NCBI GenBank assembly: GCA_964522605.1
Contig: CAZFWV010000433.1
Span: 1 to 5,430, forward strand
DNA from: CAVZLD01 sp964522605
GTDB lineage: Bacteria; Planctomycetota; Planctomycetia; Pirellulales; Pirellulaceae
Length of the DNA stretch: 5,430 bases
Direction of reading: 5' to 3'
The position numbers and the translations under genes were made by a program. Of this stretch, positions 1-5,406 are shown piece by piece. The notes beneath the pieces are model-generated. The model saw only the letters and a program-made list of their open reading frames with translations, searched no databases and was not told the origin of the DNA. Positions within the stretch are counted from its first letter, which is position 1. Every line of letters starts with the position of its first letter.

Positions 1-55
1 AAGTCAACTGAAAAATCGTAGGGGTTGAAGACCCTGTTGGACGTTCAGGGGCGGG

Positions 56-131
56 GGAACCGGAGATTGATGAACACGGAGTTTCGATTGTTGAGGGCCG
101 TGGCAAGGAGATAAGAGGAACCGGAGATTGA
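56..131. repeat. Perfect 15-base direct repeat, 61-base spacing
   Basis: GGAACCGGAGATTGA occurs at 56-70 and again, identically, at 117-131. The flanking bases differ immediately on both sides, so the copies are sharply bounded. The 46 bases between them are AT/GC mixed and show no clear coding potential. Possible explanations are a regulator binding-site pair upstream of the BBP7 gene, a short duplication, or the edge of a dispersed repeat family. The sequence alone does not decide between them. Confidence 0.6.
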
Positions 132-204
132 CGTCCTGGACCTCCAGCCCAAGTCAGGAAACGCGGATATGCACCCGCGAAATGGTCCCGCCTTAGAACT
201 GGGG

Positions 205-231
205 TTGACTGTCAAGAAGAATCTCCATAAA
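205..231 (+). promoter_or_regulatory. Weak sigma70-like promoter candidate for the BBP7 gene
   Basis: TTGACT (205-210) matches five of six bases of the -35 consensus. CATAAA (226-231) matches four of six bases of the -10 consensus. The spacer is 15 bases, shorter than the usual 16-18. Transcription from here would begin near 238, giving a leader of about 65 bases before the ATG at 303. Position and orientation are right, but the short spacer and imperfect -10 make this only a candidate. Confidence 0.25.
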
Positions 232-302
232 AGCCCGCATCTCGTCCCGAGGTCCAAGCAGAGTAATCCGAAAACCACTCCTTTCCGGTGAGCAGTCTTT
301 CC

Positions 303-2093
303 ATGATGAGTCGCCATCTTCAATTTCCCGTGGGGGTCTTGGCCCTCTGCGCCGTCGCGATCGGTCTCCTGTTGGACTCTTCCAGTCGGGCCCAGTCGGC
401 CCACGGTGTGGAGCGATCAAACGCCGAACCGTTTGTTTCGGTCGGCAAGCTGATCCGGGCGGGACAGTCGCGTGCCGGCACGCCCCGGTACGCTCTACTT
501 GATGAGGGGGGCGGAGTATCGGCGTATGTGCTGACATCTGCCGGTATGGAGATTGGTCCGTTGGTGAATCAGCAGGTTGGAGTTACCGCCCGGGCGATGA
601 AGCGGGGCAGCGACTCGCTCCCGTACATCTTAGCGCAGCACATTAGCTCGCTGGACGAACAGGACGACCAACCGTCCGAGGAAGTCGACTTGGCAGCATT
701 TGAAGCTGAAGTGGAAGAATCGTTGTTTGCCGACGTCGCGGCGGGTGGAACGGATCCCGAGACTGATCCGACATTTTCCGGTTCTGGTGACGAACCGAGG
801 ATCTTGTCCGAGTCGGCTCCATCCCCGTTGCCGTCACGGATTCGTGCGCGACGGGGACTCAGCGGAAATCAACGCCCGGGAACGTCACTGGCGGGCTTTC
901 CACACGGTACCAAGGGAAAGGTCTCGTTGGCGGCGGGAGAGGTCTTTGAAGAGGTCGTCGAACCGCCGATGGGAGTTCCCATGGACGGGATGGGTGCCGA
1001 CTACGGTGGACCGATTCTCGAATCGGAGATTCCGCGGTACGAGTACGGCTGGGATGTCGGCGATCCGATGATGTCCGGGTGCTCTGCCTGTAATCCGTGT
1101 GGCGTGGGATGCACGCCTTGCGGTCCCTGGGGACGNNNNNNNNNNNNNNNNNNNNNNNNNNNNNNNNNNNNNNNNNNNNNNNNNNNNNNNNNNNNNNNNN
1201 NNNNNNNNNNNNNNNNNNNNNNNNNNNNNNNNNNNGATTTTCGGCGCAGCTCGGACGGAGATCCGGTGCTCGCGCGCCCCTTCTACAACTCGCTGATCAA
1301 TGCGGAGGACGCCGAACTCGTGGCGTATCCCGGCATTGTCAGTGGTACGACTTCGGTCCACGTTGATTCGCGGCTCTACTGGCTTGCTCCCCGCCTACGG
1401 ATGAACCTGCGGTGCGCCGACCACTTGCCCTATCCGGCTCTGGCCTGCACGGGCTGCGATCCGTGTGGCGGTGCGGCATGTGCACCACCGGGCGGATACC
1501 GTCTGGATCTGCTCGTTGGTTACCGCTTTCTGCGTCTGGATGAATCCCTCCAGGTCCGGGAACAACTCACGTCGCGACGAGACAACGTGGTGTCACAGTT
1601 TGACTTGATGGATTCATTTGAAACTGAGAACCAGTTCAATGGTTTGGAATTGGGGCTTTCGTGGGAATCGTATCGCGGACCTTGGTCCATGGAGCTGCTC
1701 GGGTTGTTCATGTTGGGGAACAATCACCGAGTGGTCACGATCGACGGCTCCACCACGTCCTCCGCGCAGGGAATCAGCTTCAGCGATCCGGGGGGACTTC
1801 TTGCGTTGTCCAGCAACATCGGGCGTTACACGGACGACGAGTTCGTGGTGATTCCCGAACTGGGGGCGACGATCGGGTACGCCATCTGTCCGAACCTCCG
1901 CCTCCTGGTGGGATACTCGTTCCTATTCTGGGGGAACGTCATGCGGCCGGGCGAACAAATTGATCCGCGGGTGAACCCGGACCTGTTGCCGCCCGAACAG
2001 CCAACGACCGGGCCTCTGGTTCCCGCCGCGCAGTTGACCGACACCACCTATTGGGTTCAGGGATTAAATGTTGGTCTTGACTGGCGCTGGTAA
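303..2093 (+). CDS. BBP7-family outer-membrane beta-barrel protein (interrupted by assembly gap)
   Basis: Predicted outer-membrane barrel; substrate unknown. I chose ATG 303 (596 residues counting the gap), because GTG 288 has no ribosome-binding site and adds only five residues, while GGTGAG lies ten bases before 303. Residues 1-33 form a signal peptide: SRH, a hydrophobic stretch 6-24, then cleavage near SSSRAQSA. Residues about 44-117 (VGKLIRAG, RYALLDEGGGVSAYVL, QQVGVTARAM) resemble a small beta-barrel domain recurrent in planctomycete exported proteins. An acidic linker follows (118-150). A cysteine cluster sits at 260-273, then the N gap at 278-311. From 312 the BBP7 (PF07585) pattern is clear: VLARPFYN, AEDAELVAYPG, GYRLDLLVGYRFLRLDESL, LLVGYSFLFWGNVMRPGEQID and the terminal TYWVQGLNVGLDWRW. 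The last ends in an aromatic residue, as expected of a BAM-recognised barrel. The family is established; the pore function and N-terminal domain are inference. The true length is unknown because of the gap. Confidence 0.9.
   Translation: MMSRHLQFPVGVLALCAVAIGLLLDSSSRAQSAHGVERSNAEPFVSVGKLIRAGQSRAGTPRYALLDEGGGVSAYVLTSAGMEIGPLVNQQVGVTARAMKRGSDSLPYILAQHISSLDEQDDQPSEEVDLAAFEAEVEESLFADVAAGGTDPETDPTFSGSGDEPRILSESAPSPLPSRIRARRGLSGNQRPGTSLAGFPHGTKGKVSLAAGEVFEEVVEPPMGVPMDGMGADYGGPILESEIPRYEYGWDVGDPMMSGCSACNPCGVGCTPCGPWGXXXXXXXXXXXXXXXXXXXXXXXXXXXXXXXXXXDFRRSSDGDPVLARPFYNSLINAEDAELVAYPGIVSGTTSVHVDSRLYWLAPRLRMNLRCADHLPYPALACTGCDPCGGAACAPPGGYRLDLLVGYRFLRLDESLQVREQLTSRRDNVVSQFDLMDSFETENQFNGLELGLSWESYRGPWSMELLGLFMLGNNHRVVTIDGSTTSSAQGISFSDPGGLLALSSNIGRYTDDEFVVIPELGATIGYAICPNLRLLVGYSFLFWGNVMRPGEQIDPRVNPDLLPPEQPTTGPLVPAAQLTDTTYWVQGLNVGLDWRW
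1136..1235. other. Assembly gap of exactly 100 N inside the BBP7 gene
   Basis: One hundred consecutive N separate the cysteine cluster of the BBP7 protein from the middle of its barrel. Exactly 100 is a common placeholder for a gap of unknown size. The reading frame happens to continue across it, with the downstream frame resuming at GAT 1236, but this says nothing about the real length. Known BBP7 proteins have an opening barrel segment, with a motif like EYLLWW and a gene-specific first third, before the LARPFYN motif. That segment is absent here and presumably lies in the gap. Confidence 0.97.
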
Positions 2094-2255
2094 TTTCACT
2101 GGATTACGGTAATCTGCGCAAATCGAAGAGACGCAGGTAAGTTTGCGCGTCAGTCGACCGATATAGCTCAGGTAAGTGAGGTAGCGCGCGGTGCCGTGGA
2201 AGTTTTGCGCGGTGGATCGCCGCATTGAGTGACTCAAAATCTGGGAATCAGGGCG
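2094..2255. other. Intergenic spacer between the two envelope genes
   Basis: The spacer is 162 bases when the second gene starts at ATG 2256. It contains a 13-base palindrome, GATTAC-G-GTAATC (2102-2114), starting nine bases after the BBP7 stop. It also holds two copies of CAGGTAAGT (2134-2142 and 2169-2177) and related TTTGCGCG words near 2142-2149 and 2204-2211. There is no GC-rich hairpin followed by a T tract, so no intrinsic terminator is evident. No promoter pair with acceptable spacing stands out: TTGCGC 2143 and TATAGC 2162 are only 13 bases apart. Co-transcription with the BBP7 gene remains possible. Confidence 0.55.
2102..2114. repeat. 13-base palindrome after the BBP7 stop
   Basis: GATTAC and GTAATC flank a single central G, giving a perfect odd-length inverted repeat nine bases downstream of the BBP7 stop codon. 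As RNA it could form at best a five-pair stem with a three-base loop, with no T tract behind it, so it is not a standard terminator. A dimeric regulator site for the downstream gene is possible, but a chance palindrome of this size cannot be excluded. Confidence 0.35.
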
Positions 2256-4880
2256 ATGACATCCGTATTCAGGCGGTTGCGAGGCAGGTGGTTGGGTCGA
2301 CGGAACGAACGAGTTCGGACACGGGCTGCCCGTCGATTGACCGTTGAGTCCCTTGAGCACCGACGCGTTTTAGCTTGTCCGGGGGCCTTGACGCCTGCGA
2401 TCTCGGGATCGGTTTTCGTCGACTTCAACGGTGATAACCAGCCCTCGCCGTCGGAAGGAATCGCCGGGGTCGCCGTGGAACTCTATCTGGACGATGGCGA
2501 CGGCAGTTTCGAACCCGGCGCCGGCGACAACCCGGTCGGTGGCTCCCAGACGACCGACAGCAACGGGGTCTATTGCTTTGAGAACCTGAATCCGGACTCA
2601 GCTTATTTCGTGGTTCAACCTGCGCAGACGGTTGGCGGGAATGGTCTGGACGGGCAAGTCGCGGGCCCAATTACGCCTGGAGTTCCTGGGTTGCTGATCG
2701 ATGCCTTCGTGTCGACGCAGAGCGCGACGGCGGTTCCGCCCGCGCCTGCGGCCGCCTCGTCGACTCGTGTATTTTTGGACGAGCAGGAGGTGTTGGGACG
2801 CGAACGCGACATCGTCGCGATCTTGGACTCTGGGGATGGTGAAGTGCGGGTCAATATCAACCCGTTCGGCGGTCGACCGACGATGCGCTATAACGCAGAC
2901 GTGGCCGTCACAGGCAGCGGAACGGTCGTTTGGGACGGCGTCGACAATGATGCGGGTCAGATTTCCATGGGGCTCGGTGGCCGGGATCTGACTTTGGGCG
3001 GTACCCAGACGGGACTTGCTCTTCGGATCGGGGCGGTGGTTTCCGGTTCGACCGCGCGCGTTCGCATTTACCAGGGACAGGTGGGGAATTTCTCGGACGC
3101 CACCTTCTCGATTCCCGTCACTACCGGGGGCGCCGCGGATGCCTACGAGTTTATTCCCTTTAGCTCGTTCGTTGGCAATGTGTCGCCTTCGAATGTCGAT
3201 GCGATCGCCTTCATGCTCGATGCGAATGATTCCGGTGGCAATGACATTGAGTTGGCACTGATTGGCGCGAATGGTCCCAAGCAGGTCAACCTGGAGAACG
3301 TCCTGCGAACGGATCTTGCCGTCACGAAGACCGATAATCGGTCGACTGCGGTTCCGGGTGAGTCGGTCAGTTATACGATTCAGGTGGCGAACAATGGTCC
3401 GAGCGCGGTTGCGGGAGCGAGGATCATCGACAATGTGCCCACGATCCTGCAGAATGTCGGCTACACGAGTACCGCCATCGGAAGTGTTTCAGGGAACACG
3501 ACGAGCGGCAGTGGCAACATCGACGACACCGTAAACATGACGGCCGGCAGTTCCGTCACGTATACCTTGACCGGCGTCGTCCATCCGTCGGCGACGGGTA
3601 CGTTAACCAACACGGCTTCGGTTTCGCTCCCTCCTGGTTATTCTGATACAAACACGGCCAACAACGTAGCGACCGATACGGACGCTTTGCAGCCCGAAGT
3701 CGATTTGCGAGTCACCAAGACGAACAACCAATCGACCGTACGGCCAGGGCAGCAGTCGACCTATTCCATCGTCGTCAGCAATGCCGGGCCCAGCGATGCG
3801 CCGGGGGTGACGGTTGTCGACCAATTCCCGCCAACGCTGACCGGTGTCAACTTCACGAGCTCCGCGACGGGTAATGCTTCGGGAAACAGTCCCAGTGGCA
3901 GCGGATCGATTAGCGACATCGTCAGCCTGCCGGTCAACAGTTCGATCACTTACACGGTGCAGACCACGGTTGGTTCCAACGCCGGTGAATCCCTCAGCAA
4001 CACGGCGACCGTGACTGCTCCTCAGGGGATCGTCGAGCGGAACCCCGACAACAACAGTGCGACCGACTTGGATACGGTGCTGCGTGAAGCGGACTTGCAG
4101 ATCACGAAAACGGATGGTCGAGACGAGGTGGTTCCGGGTGATCCCGTCAGCTACACGATCGTTGTGCGAAACACAGGACCGAGCGACGTGCAGGGAGCAA
4201 CGGTGCGGGATGTTTTTCCCAGTGAATTGACCAATGTAACGTACACCAGCGTCCCCAGCGGGAATGCGTCCGGATCGAGCAGCGGGAGCGGGAACATCGA
4301 TGATGTGGTGAATCTGGCGGCCGGAAGCCGAATCACCTACACGGTCAACGCCGTCGTGTCCCAGAGTGCCGTCGGATCGTTGACCAACACGGCCACGGTC
4401 ACTGCGCCTGCCGGCATCACCGATCCAGTGCCGGCGAATAACACGGCGCGGGACACGGATGTCATTGATCAGGCGTTCAGCAGCATCTCGGGTTTTGTCT
4501 ATCTCGATCGGAATGACAATGGGATTAAGGAAGCGGAAGAACAAGGCCTGGCCAACGTTCGCGTGTCCCTATCGGGAACCGACTTCCTGCAGAATTTGGT
4601 AACCCAGCAGACGCAAACGAACGCCAACGGGCTGTACCAGTTTGGCGATTTGCTGCCGGGTACGTACGCGATTGCCGAATCACAGCCCGCACTCTTTCCG
4701 AACGGGAAGACCACAGCCGGCACGGGCGCACTGAATAACCCGACCGTCACCGACAACCTGTTTTCGAATCTCCAGATCGGCCGAGGACAGTCCGCCACAA
4801 ACTTCAATTTCGGCGAACTGCGGCCGACGTTCTCGAAACGAGATCTGATCTCCTCCGCCTTCCGCAGCCTCCGCAGCTAG
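2256..4880 (+). CDS. LEPR-XLL / SdrD B-like / DUF11 repeat extracellular protein
   Basis: Large predicted secreted or surface protein of 874 residues, probably structural or adhesive; no enzyme motif seen. I chose ATG 2256 over GTG 2229: AGGG lies just upstream and the product then opens with the basic MTSVFRRLRG typical of this class. There is no classical signal peptide; instead an Arg-rich segment leads to RRLTVESLEHRRVLA (27-40), a LEPR-XLL-type motif. Modules in order: SdrD B-like (PF17210) 49-131, with a calcium-type loop DFNGDNQPSPSE; a beta-sandwich-like segment about 170-340 (VVWDGVDN, GLGGRDLTLGG, FIPFSSF, NVDAIAFMLD); three DUF11 (PF01345) repeats at 353-482, 483-612 and 613-737, each starting DLxxTKT; a second SdrD B-like domain 744-857, with loop DRNDNGIKEAEE and TNANGLYQFGDLLPGTYAI; and a basic tail, SKRDLISSAFRSLRS. 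No C-terminal membrane anchor or LPXTG-type sorting signal is seen. Domain identities are confident; the function is inferred from architecture. Confidence 0.9.
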   Translation: MTSVFRRLRGRWLGRRNERVRTRAARRLTVESLEHRRVLACPGALTPAISGSVFVDFNGDNQPSPSEGIAGVAVELYLDDGDGSFEPGAGDNPVGGSQTTDSNGVYCFENLNPDSAYFVVQPAQTVGGNGLDGQVAGPITPGVPGLLIDAFVSTQSATAVPPAPAAASSTRVFLDEQEVLGRERDIVAILDSGDGEVRVNINPFGGRPTMRYNADVAVTGSGTVVWDGVDNDAGQISMGLGGRDLTLGGTQTGLALRIGAVVSGSTARVRIYQGQVGNFSDATFSIPVTTGGAADAYEFIPFSSFVGNVSPSNVDAIAFMLDANDSGGNDIELALIGANGPKQVNLENVLRTDLAVTKTDNRSTAVPGESVSYTIQVANNGPSAVAGARIIDNVPTILQNVGYTSTAIGSVSGNTTSGSGNIDDTVNMTAGSSVTYTLTGVVHPSATGTLTNTASVSLPPGYSDTNTANNVATDTDALQPEVDLRVTKTNNQSTVRPGQQSTYSIVVSNAGPSDAPGVTVVDQFPPTLTGVNFTSSATGNASGNSPSGSGSISDIVSLPVNSSITYTVQTTVGSNAGESLSNTATVTAPQGIVERNPDNNSATDLDTVLREADLQITKTDGRDEVVPGDPVSYTIVVRNTGPSDVQGATVRDVFPSELTNVTYTSVPSGNASGSSSGSGNIDDVVNLAAGSRITYTVNAVVSQSAVGSLTNTATVTAPAGITDPVPANNTARDTDVIDQAFSSISGFVYLDRNDNGIKEAEEQGLANVRVSLSGTDFLQNLVTQQTQTNANGLYQFGDLLPGTYAIAESQPALFPNGKTTAGTGALNNPTVTDNLFSNLQIGRGQSATNFNFGELRPTFSKRDLISSAFRSLRS
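3312..4466 (+). repeat. Three in-frame DUF11 repeats with 390-base period
   Basis: The repeats begin at 3312 (DLAVTKTDNRS), 3702 (DLRVTKTNNQS) and 4092 (DLQITKTDGRD), exactly 390 bases or 130 residues apart. Each contains YTIxV(A/R)NxGPS or its equivalent YSIVVSNAGPS, then a Gly/Ser-rich GSGNIDD or GSGSISD motif. Each then has SxITYTV or similar and a closing TNTATVTAP-type segment ending in NN...D. The third copy is one residue shorter in the Gly/Ser segment. Codons differ extensively between copies, so the duplication is old or codons have drifted under protein-level selection. These repeats normally form extracellular beta-sandwich stalks. Confidence 0.9.
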
Positions 4881-5006
4881 CACTTCGCATGGGCGTCCCT
4901 GTAACGTCGGCAGCGAACGCGGCCCAAGAAACGAGAACCGGGCTCCAGCGTCGGACGGACTCTGCATGCTAGCGGTGACAATGTTGTTCTCTCGGCACAA
5001 AATCGA

Positions 5007-5059
5007 GCGACCAACGGTAGCGACCCTGATCCGCGTGCGGAAGCACCCCGTTGGGTCGC
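5007..5059. repeat. Long imperfect inverted repeat with internal hairpin
   Basis: GCGACCAACGG (5007-5017) is the reverse complement of CCGTTGGGTCGC (5048-5059) except for one extra G at 5053. This gives an 11-pair stem with one bulge. The loop contains a second small hairpin, TCCG-CGTG-CGGA (5030-5041). It also contains a second GCGACCC (5020-5026) that could compete for GGGTCGC. It lies about 125 bases after the stop of the surface-protein gene and lacks a T tract, so it is not a classical terminator. It might protect a transcript 3' end or be part of a structured RNA. Confidence 0.45.
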
Positions 5060-5245
5060 GGTCCTGCCGCCGTGCGGATGTTGTGTTTTCGGGACGCCTG
5101 CCCTCTTGTTGCTCCCGCCGATGCGGCCGGCAAACCCGGTCCCTTCATGAATCTCGCCCGGATCTCCCCGGTGCGTTCTGTTCCGATTTGCGCGTGGCGA
5201 AATTCTGACTTGCCTTTTTCGCATTCTGTGCGACCATGAAGTAGG

Positions 5246-5276
5246 TCGTGCCACGCAGCACGAGGACTAGAAGTCC
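5246..5276. repeat. Two directly abutting perfect hairpins
   Basis: TCGTGC (5246-5251) pairs with GCACGA (5258-5263) over a six-base loop. The next base begins GGACT (5264-5268), which pairs with AGTCC (5272-5276) over the three-base loop AGA. Two perfect stems with no base between them could stack coaxially in RNA. Each is short enough to occur by chance, so the arrangement rather than either stem is the reason to list it. Confidence 0.35.
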
Positions 5277-5309
5277 GCGGGGCGCCTGTCTCTGGCATCT
5301 TCAGGTGTC

Positions 5310-5384
5310 ATGCGGGGGGCTCTAGTGGAAAGGAGGTGTTCCTTGGAATATTTCTGTAGTAGCCAGCGAGGTGGTCTCGTCTGA
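5310..5384 (+). other. Possible short leader ORF with strong ribosome-binding site
   Basis: AAAGGAGGTG (5329-5338) is a near-perfect complement to the 16S rRNA 3' end and by far the strongest such sequence in the window. Six to seven bases further on, TTG 5343 opens a 13-codon frame, LEYFCSSQRGGLV (methionine if initiated there), ending at TGA 5382-5384. An ATG at 5310 is in the same frame and would give 24 residues, but it lies upstream of the ribosome-binding site. No homology is recognised. It could be a leader peptide for a gene beyond the right edge or a chance combination. Confidence 0.25.
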
Positions 5385-5406
5385 GACAGCCGGCGGGCTG
5401 TCTCGG
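5374..5406 (+). promoter_or_regulatory. Mutually exclusive hairpins near the right edge
   Basis: GAGACAGCC (5383-5391) and GGCTGTCTC (5396-5404) form a perfect nine-pair stem with loop GGCG, extendable by a T-G and a C-G pair to 5381-5406. The same GAGAC (5383-5387) is also complementary to GTCTC at 5374-5378, with a four-base loop, so the two hairpins cannot form together. No T tract follows the larger stem. The stop codon of the short frame (5382-5384) overlaps the shared strand. This resembles attenuator geometry but is not proof of one. Confidence 0.35.

Larger units (their letters stand above)
1..302. other. Upstream non-coding region
   Basis: No convincing gene is visible. All three forward frames entering from the left edge meet a stop within about the first 30 bases, so no upstream plus-strand gene runs into this stretch. 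The reverse-strand open frame at 45-404 runs into the signal-peptide region of the next gene, has arginine- and proline-rich low-complexity composition and resembles no family I know, so I treat it as a shadow. The region holds a perfect 15-base direct repeat (56-70 and 117-131) and a weak promoter-like hexamer pair (205-231), listed separately. It probably contains the 5' leader of the BBP7 gene. Confidence 0.6.
4881..5309. other. 3' non-coding region with several inverted repeats
   Basis: No convincing gene is visible. Open frames on both strands here are short, rich in Arg, Ser and Cys, overlap one another and match no family I recognise. The region holds an imperfect 11-pair inverted repeat (5007-5059), a pair of abutting hairpins (5246-5276) and a third possible stem, CGCCTG with CAGGTG (5283-5288 and 5302-5307). 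CGTGCGGA occurs twice (5034-5041 and 5071-5078). No strong intrinsic terminator directly follows the large gene. The best T-rich candidates are a four-pair CCGC-CGT-GCGG hairpin near 5067-5077 followed by a T-rich stretch, and the T run at 5215-5219; both are weak. Confidence 0.5.

Noticed and set aside
2143..2167. TTGCGC/TATAGC as a promoter for the surface-protein gene
   Set aside because: The spacer is only 13 bases and both hexamers are imperfect.
2134..2177. Two perfect eukaryotic splice-donor words, CAGGTAAGT
   Set aside because: The context is clearly bacterial; nine-base words spaced 35 bases apart in an intergenic region are more likely a small local repeat.
2160..2200. tRNA-like start (TATAGCTCAGG...GTAGCGC)
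   Set aside because: It resembles a D-arm, but the loop is too long, no anticodon arm or T-arm follows, and no acceptor stem can be drawn.
3603..4544. 313-residue open frame on the reverse strand across the DUF11 repeats
   Set aside because: It is antisense to clearly homologous DUF11 and SdrD B-like domains, is rich in Arg and Val as expected of a complementary frame, and matches no family I recognise.
4966..5208. 80-residue forward frame after the surface-protein gene
   Set aside because: Composition is Arg/Ser/Cys-rich, no ribosome-binding site is apparent, and it runs through the 5007-5059 inverted repeat.
4877..5298. Reverse-strand open frames of 109-125 residues in the 3' region
   Set aside because: They overlap each other in different frames, are dominated by Arg, Gly and Ser, and lack recognisable motifs; typical of stop-poor GC-rich non-coding DNA.
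5329..5338. AAAGGAGGTG as the reverse complement of a 16S rRNA 3' end
   Set aside because: The match stops after about ten bases and the following sequence does not continue as rRNA; it is better read as a ribosome-binding-site-like sequence.
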